Below are positions 1 to 9,544 of a stretch of 64,000 bases of DNA, in pieces (position 1 is the first letter of the stretch; each line of letters begins with the position of its first letter). The DNA comes from JBBRMW01 sp965246845 (lineage in GTDB: Bacteria > Chloroflexota > Anaerolineae > Aggregatilineales > UBA2796). Where the stretch lies: NCBI GenBank assembly GCA_965246845.1, contig CBDFFR010000004.1, positions 186,001 through 250,000 of the forward strand, given 5' to 3'. The notes below the pieces were generated by a model that saw only the letters and a list, made by a program, of their open reading frames with translations, had not been told where the DNA came from and did no database searches. A program made the translations under genes and the position numbers.

Positions 1-1
1 G

Positions 2-271
2 CATCCACAAGTGATGACCCAATTGGCAATGAACCTGTCAAAGCCCCACCACGCCGCCGAGGACCTGATGAATTCCCTGAGCGACCGTGAGCGCGAGGTA
101 TTGCGCCTGCTGACGATGGGATTGCAAAATCAGGAAATCGGCCTTGAACTATCCGTGAGCGAAAATACGGTGCGGACGCATATCAGCAATATTTTGACCA
201 AGCTGGACGTGCGCGACCGGACACAGGCCGCGCTGTTTGGTGTGCGCTATTTTTCGCGAATGGCGGTTTGA
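2..271 (+). CDS. LuxR/NarL-type response regulator, C-terminal part
   Basis: This is the end of a gene whose beginning lies before the window: the reading frame is open to the left edge and no start can be chosen. The visible part is a LuxR-type helix-turn-helix of about 60 residues. It begins with LSDREREVLRLL and carries the recognition helix region SENTVRTHISNI, then KLDVRDRTQAA, the usual end of NarL/FixJ regulators. Such proteins normally have a receiver domain in front, which would be outside the window. It precedes a run of sensor kinases on the same strand and could be the DNA-binding output of one of them, but that is inference. Confidence 0.85.
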   Translation, partial: HPQVMTQLAMNLSKPHHAAEDLMNSLSDREREVLRLLTMGLQNQEIGLELSVSENTVRTHISNILTKLDVRDRTQAALFGVRYFSRMAV

Positions 272-612
272 GAACATAGTTCAATTCGCCGCGCAAATTG
301 CTTTTGTACAAACAGATCGTAGCGAAAATGCCATGCGTACCTTTGCCCTGATGAAACGAGCAATTTTATAAAAAGCCTCTGAGTGATACAGAGCGCTCAG
401 TCAGGGTGAAATCGCCTGATACTGATGTAACAATATTGACTCAATGGTAAATAGGCCATCTCGGAATTGCCTACAGGCGGATAGAATTGACTTGGCGTTG
501 ACATTATCAAAACACATGGGACCACACATGAATGAACACTCTATCAAAACCAGAGAAAACTCGGATGTACTTCTTTACCAATTATTAGACAATCTCCGGA
601 AGGGGGTTGCAC
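272..612. other. intergenic stretch, no supported gene
   Basis: No gene is supported here. A 63-codon open frame (444-635) has no family resemblance and runs into the start of the next gene, so it was left out. The far end holds a strong ribosome binding site (AGGGGG, 601-606) for the kinase that starts at 613. Confidence 0.6.
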
Positions 613-2178
613 ATGCGTGCTTCATTGGCGACTAAACAGCAGTCATTTAACGTCTTGCTTATTGAGGATAACCCGGGTGACGTGGAGCTTATTCGTGAGT
701 TGTTGACCGAGATTACCGGGACTTATTTTCAGATAGAGTCAGCAGAACAACTGTCAATAGGTTTAAACATGGTGACTCAGGGGAATTATGACGTTCTTCT
801 GCTCGATTTTTTCCTCCCGGATAGCAGTGGACTAGATACCCTGTTACGCTTACGGGCGGAGGCGGCGGACATTCCTGTCGTTGTACTCACCGGGCATAGT
901 GACGAACTTGGGATAGGCATTCAGGCGATCCAGTACGGCGCGCAGGATTATCTGATCAAGGGACAAATCGACAGCGATCGGTTGGTACATACTCTGTACT
1001 ATGCCATCGAACGTAAGCAGCTCGAAAATGAACTGAACCAATACCGAAATCAGCTTGAGGCACTGGTCGAGGCACGCACCACAGAACTGGCCCAATCCAA
1101 CCTTGCACTTCAGCACGAAGTGCTCCAACGTAGGTATATTGAAGACAAGCTGCGCCAGATTACCAACAATATGCTCGATATTATCTGCCAAACCGATGCC
1201 GCTGGCCTTGTCGAGTATGTGAGTCCCTCTATCCAGCACACATTGGGCTATAAACCAGAAGAACTTCTCGGTCAGTCGATTTATTCGATAATCCATCCCG
1301 ATGAGGTTGAGACGGTTATCGCCGCTGTGCAAACGGTAGGCAAAGCCGAATGCCGTTATCGGCACAGGGATGGAAGCTATCTGTGGATGGAAACGCTGAA
1401 CAGTTGTCTTTTCATGGAAACTGGCGCTGTAAGTGGTATTGTTTTTGCGAGTCGTGATGTCACCGTCCGCCGACGCGCCGAAGAAGAATTACAAGCATTA
1501 AACCAACTCAAAACCGAATTCCTATCGACAGCGGCGCACGAATTGCGGACGCCGCTAACCTCAATCCTTGGCTTCAGCGAAATCCTGCTCACCCGCAATA
1601 TGGACAGCGCACGGAGCCGACACTTTATGGAAATGATTAACGAGCAAAGTGTGCAACTGCGCACGCTTGTTGATTCTCTATTGGATATTGCGCGTCTTGA
1701 GTCCAAGAGCCGCCTCATGCTCGATTTACAGCCGATAAGACTGGAACCTCTAGTCCAAAAAGTCGTTCTGCCCTGGGTTGAAGTATCACAAAAACATGAT
1801 TTTCAAATCGATGGCCTGGCCGAATGCCCATCGATCAAGGGCGATTCCTTCCGAATAAGTCAAGTGCTTCAGAATCTAGTGTCGAATGCGGCGAAGTATT
1901 CCCCTTCCGGCGGAAAAGTTACCCTTTCCGGTCAGCTTATTCCTGGATTTGTCCAGATCAGCGTTCGAGATGAGGGAATCGGTATGACAGAACAACAAAT
2001 GACGCATTTATTTGAGCGTTTCTACCGGGCTGATGCCTCGAACACCACAATCAGCGGTACTGGCTTGGGATTGGCGATTTGCAAGTTGATCGTCGAACTC
2101 CATCAGGGTCAGATATGGGCAGAAAGTGAACCGGAGCGGGGGTCAACATTCCATTTTACGTTGCCGTCAGGCGAATGA
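613..2178 (+). CDS. receiver-PAS-histidine kinase hybrid
   Basis: Soluble hybrid kinase of about 521 residues. Residues 13-130 are a receiver domain (LLIEDNPGDVE acidic pocket, phospho-acceptor Asp65 in VLLLDFFLPD, switch lysine in DYLIKG). A coiled-coil linker and a PAS domain (about 180-290) follow, then a HisKA domain with the H box in AAHELRTPL (about 306) and an HATPase domain with N box NLVSNAAKYS, G1 box DEGIGMT and G2 box GTGLGLAI. There are no membrane segments, so it acts in the cytoplasm, probably taking phosphate or a signal from another kinase through its receiver. The start at ATG 613 is chosen because AGGGGG lies 6 bases upstream; an in-frame TTG at 607 is the alternative. The ligand of the PAS domain cannot be read from sequence. 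Confidence 0.9.
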   Translation: MRASLATKQQSFNVLLIEDNPGDVELIRELLTEITGTYFQIESAEQLSIGLNMVTQGNYDVLLLDFFLPDSSGLDTLLRLRAEAADIPVVVLTGHSDELGIGIQAIQYGAQDYLIKGQIDSDRLVHTLYYAIERKQLENELNQYRNQLEALVEARTTELAQSNLALQHEVLQRRYIEDKLRQITNNMLDIICQTDAAGLVEYVSPSIQHTLGYKPEELLGQSIYSIIHPDEVETVIAAVQTVGKAECRYRHRDGSYLWMETLNSCLFMETGAVSGIVFASRDVTVRRRAEEELQALNQLKTEFLSTAAHELRTPLTSILGFSEILLTRNMDSARSRHFMEMINEQSVQLRTLVDSLLDIARLESKSRLMLDLQPIRLEPLVQKVVLPWVEVSQKHDFQIDGLAECPSIKGDSFRISQVLQNLVSNAAKYSPSGGKVTLSGQLIPGFVQISVRDEGIGMTEQQMTHLFERFYRADASNTTISGTGLGLAICKLIVELHQGQIWAESEPERGSTFHFTLPSGE

Positions 2179-2332
2179 GTAAAGTCTTCACGGGTATTAT
2201 GGACCGCGTTGGCGGTTCGAGGGCGGATTCCACGAATGCTCCCGATTTTATGTACCCCGGTATTTTGCCCGGTACAGTTTTTGAATGCGTTTTGGCGAAC
2301 ACTGGTTAGATTGCTGTCAAAGGAGTAAAAAA

Positions 2333-2599
2333 ATGCCTATGCCCGCTCACTTCCCTGCGCCGACGCAGGTTTTCCTCGTCGAAAATAACCCTGGGGATAC
2401 CAACCTTGTCCAGAAAATGTTGGCTGAGGTTGAAAGTGCGGATTTTCACTGTGAGTTTGCAGATCGGCTATCTGCTGGCCCGGAGCATGTAAGCAGTGCA
2501 ACTGTTGATGTGGTGCTGCACGCTCACGCTGGCCGTGACTTGAGTATAAGGTTGGTCGAACTTTTCCATTGCGATAAAGATGTGGAGGTGCTTCGATGA
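2333..2599 (+). pseudogene. truncated receiver-domain protein
   Basis: An 88-codon frame with a near-consensus ribosome binding site (AAAGGAG, 2319-2325) and ATG at 2333. The first half is the start of a receiver domain (VFLVENNPGDTNLVQKML). Where the phospho-acceptor Asp should stand, the frame reads VVLHAHAGRD, and it ends after less than a full receiver fold, so it cannot accept phosphate in the usual way. It resembles the fragment at 8089-8373 in both the upstream bases and the protein (DFHCEFADRLS against VFHCQNAGQLS). It overlaps the next gene by the bases ATGA, so its translation may still serve to couple expression of the binding protein. It is a decayed paralogue or a short non-phosphorylatable receiver; decay is more likely. 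Confidence 0.65.
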
Positions 2600-3582
2600 A
2601 TGCTTGTAAACACACATCCTTTTTCTTGTTTGTCTGCGTAATGCTCGTAGTGGCGAGTTGTACAGCTATTTCACCTTCACCTCAGGCGCTTACCCAAATC
2701 ACGTTGCAACTTCGCTGGACACACAATGCTCAATCTGCAGGATATTATGCAGCCGATCAAAATGGGTACTACGCTGCTGCGGGTCTAGCGGTTACCTTTC
2801 TCGAAGGTGGCCCGCGCATTGATGGGCTTGGTTCGGTGCTGAATGGGACCGCCCAATTCGGCGTGATCAACTCAGACAGGCTGGTCGGGGCCCGAGCAGA
2901 TGGTAAGCCAGTCCGTGCTATTGCCGCTGTTTACCGCCATAGCCCGTCAGTGTTCATGGCTTTGGCTGACTCTGGCATTAAAACTCCACAGGACTTTGTT
3001 GGGAAAACTATCGAAACTGCACCGACTGGACATGGTGTGCTAAATGCGATGATGGCGCGTCTGGGTATACAACCGGGTCAATACACCACCGCAGATTCAA
3101 CACCTGATTTGAAACGGTTTTACGCTGGTGAGGTTCAGGTGCGCAGCGTCTTCCTGACAAACGAAGTGCTCACCGCGCAAGCAGCCGGGTATAAGCTCAA
3201 CATCATTTATCCTGACGACTACGGTATTCATCTTTATGCCGATACGATTTTCGCCAGCGATGATTGGATTGCTGCAAACCCGGAGCTGGTGAAACGTTTT
3301 CTAGGCGCTACGTTAAAGGGGTGGACCTATGCGGTCGAAAATCCCACTACTGCTGGCTCGCTTGTGTCCAGGCATCAGCCCAAAGCCGATGCCGCTCACG
3401 AGAATGCCTTCATGGCTGCCAGTATCCCTCTGATCAATACGGGTGAAGACCACATCGGATGGATGAAGGCAGAAGACTGGGTCGGGATGGAAAAAACGCT
3501 GCGCGAAGCTGGTGTGCTGACCAAGCCAGTGAGCATTGACCAAGTCTACACGTTGCAATTTATTCAGAGTATTTATCCATAG
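2596..3582 (+). CDS. NMT1/THI5-like substrate-binding lipoprotein
   Basis: A 328-residue binding protein of the SsuA/THI5/NMT1 family. The N-terminus is a lipoprotein signal with hydrophobic segment FFLFVCVMLVV and lipobox VASC, so the mature protein should be anchored outside the cytoplasmic membrane. The family signature LRWTHNAQSAGYYAA follows directly. These proteins usually deliver pyrimidine precursors, sulfonates or similar small molecules to an ABC importer, but no permease or ATPase gene is near. Instead it is locked between a receiver fragment (ATGA overlap) and a giant sensor kinase starting 2 bases after its stop. The context suggests it presents a ligand to the extracellular domain of that kinase. 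The ligand is unknown. Confidence 0.85.
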   Translation: MNACKHTSFFLFVCVMLVVASCTAISPSPQALTQITLQLRWTHNAQSAGYYAADQNGYYAAAGLAVTFLEGGPRIDGLGSVLNGTAQFGVINSDRLVGARADGKPVRAIAAVYRHSPSVFMALADSGIKTPQDFVGKTIETAPTGHGVLNAMMARLGIQPGQYTTADSTPDLKRFYAGEVQVRSVFLTNEVLTAQAAGYKLNIIYPDDYGIHLYADTIFASDDWIAANPELVKRFLGATLKGWTYAVENPTTAGSLVSRHQPKADAAHENAFMAASIPLINTGEDHIGWMKAEDWVGMEKTLREAGVLTKPVSIDQVYTLQFIQSIYP

Positions 3583-3584
3583 CC

Positions 3585-6500
3585 ATGACACGCTCCTTAC
3601 GCCTCGCACCAAAGCTTATACTTTTCTACGTCCTCTTCGCGGCGCTGTTGCTGACTTCAGTGGGCGCATTGGCTGCGTTCAGCGGTCGTAATGCGTTGGA
3701 GGCTGCTACGGTTTTTAGTCTCGAATCGACTGCGACAGAGAAACAAGCGGCGTTGACCAGTTGGCTAGCTGAACGCCAGGATGATATTGATATTATTACT
3801 AAAACTAGTAATCTGACGCAACATCTGGCCGATTTTGTGTCCGCCAAACCTGACTCGCCCGAGGCTCAGGCGGCACACGACAGTGTCGTAGCCGCGTTGT
3901 ACCCACAATCTGGTGTCGAGCGGCAATTCCTGGAGCTGTCTATCCTTGAGCCTCAATTCGGTCGTATCATTGCTGCGACAGATTCCAGCGAGGAGGGCAA
4001 ATTCAGAGAGAGCCATGCCGCGTTTATCAATGGAAAGACCGCCCTATATATTGAAGGTCCTTTTTACCCGCTTCAACTGCAAACCCCTACAATGACCATT
4101 AGTGCGCCATTGCGCTCGACTGAAGGCGAGCTTTTGGGGATTCTAATCGGGCGTATGAACCTCAGTCAAATGACTCCAATCATCCAGAGGCGAAGTGCAG
4201 TACAGCAAACAGAGGACGCTTTCCTGGTCAATGCCGCAGGTTTGTTCATTACCCAACCGCGCTTCATCTCCGACCCGGTTGTCTTACAGCAAGGTGTTCA
4301 CATGGTCGCGGTGCAGCCTTGCCTGGCTGGGAACAGCGGGGAGGTCTTAGCGGAGGATTATCGCGGTATTCCAGCAATTGTCGTATATCGCTGGCTATCT
4401 GAACGACGTATGTGTCTTATTGTAAAGCTCGACCAGGCCGAAGCTTTTGCCCCGTCAAACACCTTCAGCCGGACGATCTTGTTCGTCAGTGTTCTGGTGT
4501 TCGGCGTAGCACTTCTATTGGCAATTGGGTTAGCTCGGACTATTACACGCCCGGTGTTAGCGTTGCAGGCTGGTGTAGCAGGCTTTGGTCGGGGTGACCT
4601 CGACATTCGCCTCCCCGAAACTTCGAGCGATGAACTCGGGCTGCTGGCGCGTGAATTCAATACGATGGCAGCGTCCCTCGTCGAGCGTGCGAAGCAACTA
4701 CGGCAATCGGAAGCAAAATTCTCCACAGCGTTTCGAGTCGGCCCCGCAGCAATGTCGATTGCCACGATATCCGATGGTCGCTGGATTGAGATCAATGACG
4801 CTCTCGCCAAAATGACAGGCTACAGCAAGGAAGAACTGATTGGTCACACCAGTGCTGAACTGGGGATTGTTGATGGCGCAGGACGCGCGAGGATATTAGA
4901 GGCAATCCGGGTACAAGGCAAAGTGCGTGACGTTGAAATCCAGGTGCGAACTAAATCGCAGGAATTTATAGTGGTGCTAGTATCAGTCGAGCAAATCGAG
5001 ATAAATGGTCAGGCTTGCGTGTTGACTATTCATAATGACATCACCGCACTCAAACGCGCCCAGGCTGCGCTTCAGACAAGTGAAGAACGCTATCGCAGCC
5101 TGTTTGATAATGCTCCAATTGGCATTTCTATTGGACAAGGGCCCATACGAACGTATGTGAATCCTGCTTTCGTTCACATGTTTGGATATGAAGATTCCGC
5201 CGAAATTTCTGGCCGTTCGAGTCTGGACCAAATCGCTCCGCAGTCACGTCCGGAAATTATTGAGCGATTTAGCCAGGAACCACCACCGCTGGGTCAGGCT
5301 GAAGCGTTTGAGTCCTTCGGGCAAAAAAAGGACGGCACGATATTTCCGGTTCAGGTTCAGCTTGCACGGCTTGAATTAGCTACCGGAATATCGCGGGTGA
5401 TCTTCGTTAGTGATATTTCTGTTCGCAAACGTGCTGAGGCCGCACTACGCCAGAGTGAGCAAAAGCTGCAAACATTCTTTGAAATGCTGCCCGTCGGCAT
5501 TTCGGTAATGGATAGCACTGGACAGATCATCGAAATGAACCCCGCTTTAGCAAGAATTATGGGTATGTCAAAGGAAGGGTTAGCGAGCGGTGCGGACAAA
5601 TCGAGGCTGGTCATTCGTGGCGATGGCACTCCCTTGTTACCGCCCGATTTTCCCAGCGCGCGAGCCCTGGCAGAGCAGCAGCCCATTTACGATATGGAAA
5701 TCGGAGTCATTAAAGAAGATGAAACGGTAATATGGACGAGCGTCAGCGCTACACCTTTGCCCTTGCCGAATTCAGGCGCGATAGTCGTCACGCTAGATAT
5801 TACCGAACGCAAGCGAGCTGAGAGCCGTTTCCAGGCACTATTGGAGTTCGGGCCGGACGCGATAGTGATCGTCAACCCGGAAGGCAACATCGTGCTTGTG
5901 AATTCGCAAACCGAAACGCTTTTCGGCTATGCCCGCCAGGAATTGGTCGGTCAGCCGGTAGAACGGCTCATCCCCGAACGCTTCCACAGCCGTCATCCTG
6001 CCCATCGTGATACCTATATCGCCGCCCCGCTCATGCGGGGCATGGGCGTGGGGTTGGAACTGCACGCCCTGCGCAAAGATGGAAGCGAGTTCCCGATTGA
6101 AATTAGCCTCAGTCCCATCGAAACGGCAGCAGGAGTCCTGGTCGCCAGCTCCATTCGTGATGTTTCCGAGCGTAAAAAAATACAGGACGCGCTGGCACAG
6201 CTAGCAGCCATCGTTGAGTCCTCGGGTGATGCAATTATCAGCAAGTCGCTGGACGGCACCATTGTGAGCTGGAACATGGGCGCGAAACGAATATTTGGCT
6301 ACGATGCCGATGAAATGATCGGCAAGCCAATTGACATGCTGTTTCCCCCTGAAAAGATCGATGATGAGTCAATAATCATAGAAAGTCTTTTACAGGGCAA
6401 CGTGGTTGACGAATTTGAAACGGAGCGCATGACCAAAGACGGTCGCCACATTCCTGTCGCCCTGACAATTTCCCCCATGAAAAACGCCAACGGTAAGATC

Positions 6501-7649
6501 ATCGGCGCGTCCAAAATTATCCGCGACATCACCGTGCGCAAGCAGGCGGAAGCTGCCTTGAGGAAAAGCGAGGCATTGCTCGCTGAGATGGGCAAGCTCG
6601 GTAGAATCGGTGGCTGGGAAGTTGATCTGGAAACAAGTGAAATCATGTGGACCGAACAGGTGTTTCGCATTCACGAAGTTGAACCGATGAATACTCCTAC
6701 GGTGGGTGAAATCTTTGAGTTCTATGCTCCCGCATCCAGACCCCAAATTGAACAGGCATTACAGCGCGCCAGTGAACATGGAGAACCCTATGATCTGGAA
6801 TTAGAAATCATTACCGCAAAAGGCACTCCGCGGTGGATTCACACCATCGGGAAAGCGCATCAGGAACAGGGCAAACCAAAAACGGTTTCCGGGATGATTC
6901 AGGATATAACGGAGCGCAAACAGATAGAAGTGCAACTCGCTGCTCAGGCAAAGGAATTAGCTCGATCTAATCAGGAACTCGAACAATTTGCCTATATCGC
7001 CTCTCACGATTTACAAGAGCCACTGCGCATGGTCACGAGCTACATGGGGCTGCTGTCGCGTCGCTACCAAGGTAAACTCGATGGGAAAGCAGACACCTAT
7101 ATTGGCTTTGCCGTTGACGGCGCGACCAGAATGCAGCAACTTATCAATGACCTGCTGGCATACTCGCGCGTTGGTAATCGGGAGCTGGATTTCTCTAGCC
7201 TGGACACCGAAAAAGTCCTGAAAACTGTACTGCTCAATTTGGGCGTAGCGGTGAAGGAAAGTGGCGCACAGATCACCCATGATGCTCTGCCAACGCTCCA
7301 GGCAGATAAAAACCAGTTGGCTCAGTTATTCCAGAACCTAATCGGCAATGCGATCAAGTTTCATGGTGAGGATGCACCCCAGGTGCATATTTCCGCACAT
7401 CAGCAAGACTCACAGTGGTTGTTTTCCATCCGGGATAACGGTATCGGTGTTGCGTCGGAATATACGGAGCAGATATTCGAGATATTCAAGCGGCTGCATA
7501 CCCGGAAACACTACAGTGGCACTGGTCTCGGCCTCGCTATCTGTAAGAAAATCGTAGAACGACACAGTGGACGTATCTGGCTCGACTCCGAGCCGGGCAA
7601 AGGCTCAACCTTTTATTTTAGTCTTCCAATCAAGGATGATAAGTCATGA
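3585..7649 (+). CDS. transmembrane multi-PAS sensor histidine kinase
   Basis: A 1354-residue sensor kinase. An N-terminal membrane helix (about 9-30) and a second helix (about 300-322, VSVLVFGVALLLAIGLA) bracket a roughly 260-residue extracellular Cache-like domain. A HAMP domain with TRPVLAL follows, then about six PAS/PAC units ending in repeated DIT.RK/ERK linkers (385-1110). The HisKA H box is ASHDLQEPL (about 1135); the HATPase N box is NLIGNAIKFHG and the G boxes are DNGIGV and GTGLGLAI. It has no receiver of its own; the next gene, overlapping by ATGA, supplies a single-domain receiver. The gene starts 2 bases after the binding-lipoprotein stop, so the two are co-translated and probably form one ligand-sensing unit. 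Confidence 0.92.
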   Translation: MTRSLRLAPKLILFYVLFAALLLTSVGALAAFSGRNALEAATVFSLESTATEKQAALTSWLAERQDDIDIITKTSNLTQHLADFVSAKPDSPEAQAAHDSVVAALYPQSGVERQFLELSILEPQFGRIIAATDSSEEGKFRESHAAFINGKTALYIEGPFYPLQLQTPTMTISAPLRSTEGELLGILIGRMNLSQMTPIIQRRSAVQQTEDAFLVNAAGLFITQPRFISDPVVLQQGVHMVAVQPCLAGNSGEVLAEDYRGIPAIVVYRWLSERRMCLIVKLDQAEAFAPSNTFSRTILFVSVLVFGVALLLAIGLARTITRPVLALQAGVAGFGRGDLDIRLPETSSDELGLLAREFNTMAASLVERAKQLRQSEAKFSTAFRVGPAAMSIATISDGRWIEINDALAKMTGYSKEELIGHTSAELGIVDGAGRARILEAIRVQGKVRDVEIQVRTKSQEFIVVLVSVEQIEINGQACVLTIHNDITALKRAQAALQTSEERYRSLFDNAPIGISIGQGPIRTYVNPAFVHMFGYEDSAEISGRSSLDQIAPQSRPEIIERFSQEPPPLGQAEAFESFGQKKDGTIFPVQVQLARLELATGISRVIFVSDISVRKRAEAALRQSEQKLQTFFEMLPVGISVMDSTGQIIEMNPALARIMGMSKEGLASGADKSRLVIRGDGTPLLPPDFPSARALAEQQPIYDMEIGVIKEDETVIWTSVSATPLPLPNSGAIVVTLDITERKRAESRFQALLEFGPDAIVIVNPEGNIVLVNSQTETLFGYARQELVGQPVERLIPERFHSRHPAHRDTYIAAPLMRGMGVGLELHALRKDGSEFPIEISLSPIETAAGVLVASSIRDVSERKKIQDALAQLAAIVESSGDAIISKSLDGTIVSWNMGAKRIFGYDADEMIGKPIDMLFPPEKIDDESIIIESLLQGNVVDEFETERMTKDGRHIPVALTISPMKNANGKIIGASKIIRDITVRKQAEAALRKSEALLAEMGKLGRIGGWEVDLETSEIMWTEQVFRIHEVEPMNTPTVGEIFEFYAPASRPQIEQALQRASEHGEPYDLELEIITAKGTPRWIHTIGKAHQEQGKPKTVSGMIQDITERKQIEVQLAAQAKELARSNQELEQFAYIASHDLQEPLRMVTSYMGLLSRRYQGKLDGKADTYIGFAVDGATRMQQLINDLLAYSRVGNRELDFSSLDTEKVLKTVLLNLGVAVKESGAQITHDALPTLQADKNQLAQLFQNLIGNAIKFHGEDAPQVHISAHQQDSQWLFSIRDNGIGVASEYTEQIFEIFKRLHTRKHYSGTGLGLAICKKIVERHSGRIWLDSEPGKGSTFYFSLPIKDDKS

Positions 7650-8083
7650 ATGCTAATCCGATTGAAATTCTGCTCGTGGAGGACAATCCCGGTGATATCG
7701 AACTGACCAAAGAAGCTTTCGAGGAAGGGAAACTCTACCACAACCTGCATGTGGTCGATAACGGTGCGGCAGTTCTCGAATTCTTGCGCCATGAGGGACC
7801 GTATACCGATTCGCCACGACCGGACCTTATTCTGCTTGATCTCAACTTGCCGGGGAAAAATGGTCGTCAGGTGCTTGCCGAGATTAAGGCTGATGAGCAG
7901 TTGAAAACTATTCCTATCATCGTCCTGTCGACATCCAGGGCTGAACGAGACGTTCTTATCAGTTACCAGCTTCACGCGAACTGTTTTATCGTTAAGCCTG
8001 TCGATGTGCAGGAGTTTTTCAATGTGGTACTGACACTGACGGACTTCTGGTTTGCGCTGGTTAAACTGCCGCAAAAGGAGTAA
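7646..8083 (+). CDS. Rcp1-like single-domain response regulator
   Basis: A 145-residue receiver without an output domain. Conserved features are LLVEDNPGDIELTKEA, phospho-acceptor Asp65 in LILLDLNLPG, the Ser/Thr of VLSTSRAERD and the switch lysine in IVKPVD. The NPGDIELT start and the insert after the third helix are typical of Rcp1-type regulators that partner phytochrome-like and multi-PAS kinases. It overlaps the end of the kinase by ATGA, so it is the direct partner of that kinase. It may pass phosphate on to one of the hybrid kinases nearby, since no DNA-binding domain is present. Confidence 0.92.
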   Translation: MNANPIEILLVEDNPGDIELTKEAFEEGKLYHNLHVVDNGAAVLEFLRHEGPYTDSPRPDLILLDLNLPGKNGRQVLAEIKADEQLKTIPIIVLSTSRAERDVLISYQLHANCFIVKPVDVQEFFNVVLTLTDFWFALVKLPQKE

Positions 8084-8088
8084 AGTTC

Positions 8089-8373
8089 ATTTTCACGAAC
8101 TCCACAGCAGCAATACAGGTTTTGCTTGTTGAAGACAATCCTGGTGATGTTACCCTTATCGAGGAAATGTTATCCGAGGTTGTGAGCGGAGTTTTCCATT
8201 GCCAGAACGCCGGGCAGCTCTCTGTGGCTTTCGACCAACTCGGGAAGGGATCGATTGATATTATTCTGCTTGATCTCTCCCTTCCTGACAGTCAGGCGCT
8301 TGATATGCTCATCAAACTTACAGGCACGCGAACCAGGTCTCCCCATTGTGGTGCTATTGCAATGAGCTATTAG
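8089..8373 (+). pseudogene. frameshifted receiver-domain remnant
   Basis: A receiver fragment: LLVEDNPGDVTLIEEML, then IILLDLSLPDS with the phospho-acceptor Asp intact. A ribosome binding site AAAGGAG (8074-8080) stands 8 bases before codon ATT at 8089, where the paralogue at 2333 has ATG, so the start codon looks mutated; TTG at 8122 would cut into the first beta strand. The end is also damaged. After IKLT the frame runs into unrelated residues, while the neighbouring frame continues correctly as AREPGLPIVVLLQ before a stop, which marks a one-base insertion or deletion near 8320-8330. Its last 20 bases overlap the end of the converging kinase gene. Confidence 0.75.
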
Positions 8374-9499
8374 AAACGCGCTGGTCAACGGCTCGAATCT
8401 GTCCGTTCACCGCTGTAGGGAGACTAACCACAACAGATGTGCCTTTTCCCAATTCACTTACGACAGTTATCTCGCCATGATGAAGTTCTATGATGCGTGC
8501 TGCAATCGGTAATCCCAGGCCAAACCCTCGCGTCGAATGGGCTTCGTCGACACGATAAAAACGCTCAAAGATGTGAGTGATTTGTTCATTGGTCATCCCA
8601 ATACCTGTATCGCGGATCGTAATAGTTGCTTTCATGTTTTCGCAGCGAAGAGTGATATGAATCACACCATCCAGATTGGAATATCGACAGGCATTATTTA
8701 TCAATTCACCGAGCGCGTCTGCCAATTCATCACCATTAGCCAACAAAGGGACAGGCTTTTCAGGTAAATCCAGATTGAGTGCGAGTTTTTTCGCAGCCAT
8801 CAGCTCGCTTTTTTGCCTCACGATACGGCCCAGCAAAGCCTTCAAGTCAACAGACACAAGATTAAATGCAGTCGTACTGTCCAGCCTCGCTAATTGCACT
8901 AAATGCTCTACCAGATTTAAGATTGCATCCGCCTGTGTTTGAATCCGGCTGATATAGGTCTGCTGCTTCGTTTCTTCAGAAGTCTGTCCTAATAAATAAC
9001 TGGAGAGCTTGATCATTGTCAACGGGGTGCGAAATTCATGCGAAGCATTTTGAATGAACTGGCTCAGCAATTTGGAACGTTCTTTCTCAAGATGTAAAGC
9101 GCGTTCGGCGGCCTGATGTGCCTGATTAAGTTCACGCTCAGCAATAACTCTCTGAATAACCAATGGGAGAATTTTTAAATAGCCCAGAGATGTGTCTTTT
9201 ACAAGGTAATCGCTTGCTCCAGATCGCAACGCCTGGACAGCGATTTCTTCATTTCCAGCGCCAGTTAACATGATAATTGGCACATCATAGTGTAATGCTT
9301 GAATTTGACGAATTACTTCTATTCCGGTCATCATTGGCATTTCGTGGTCAATGAGGATCACATCAAAACTTCCTTCTTGAAGCAGATGTAATCCTTGCAC
9401 ACCGGATAATGCTTCAGTGACTAGAAAACGTGCGTTTTCAAGTGCTTGTCGAAGCAAATATAGTAGGCCTTCATCGTCTTCTATACACAGTATCTGCAT
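8354..9499 (-). CDS. receiver-histidine kinase hybrid
   Basis: A 381-residue cytoplasmic hybrid. A receiver (1-120, CIEDDEG pocket, Asp51 in VILIDHEMP, Lys in YLVKD) is joined by a short coiled coil to a HisKA domain (H box NASHEFRTPL, about 152) and an HATPase domain (N box LINNACRYS, DTGIGMT, GFGLGLPIAARI). There is no PAS or membrane segment, so its input is phosphate or protein contact through the receiver. It is the last gene of a three-gene minus-strand run with the double-receiver kinase and the 1196-residue kinase; the gap to the former is 45 bases. Confidence 0.9.
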   Translation of the reverse strand: MQILCIEDDEGLLYLLRQALENARFLVTEALSGVQGLHLLQEGSFDVILIDHEMPMMTGIEVIRQIQALHYDVPIIMLTGAGNEEIAVQALRSGASDYLVKDTSLGYLKILPLVIQRVIAERELNQAHQAAERALHLEKERSKLLSQFIQNASHEFRTPLTMIKLSSYLLGQTSEETKQQTYISRIQTQADAILNLVEHLVQLARLDSTTAFNLVSVDLKALLGRIVRQKSELMAAKKLALNLDLPEKPVPLLANGDELADALGELINNACRYSNLDGVIHITLRCENMKATITIRDTGIGMTNEQITHIFERFYRVDEAHSTRGFGLGLPIAARIIELHHGEITVVSELGKGTSVVVSLPTAVNGQIRAVDQRVSNSSLQ

Positions 9500-9544
9500 G
9501 ATTGCTCACTTCTCAATTGGTTGATAAAGTTCGGTCTGTCTGGT

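Noticed and set aside
444..635. A 63-codon frame before the first kinase
   Set aside because: No ribosome binding site or family pattern, and it overlaps the start of the kinase.
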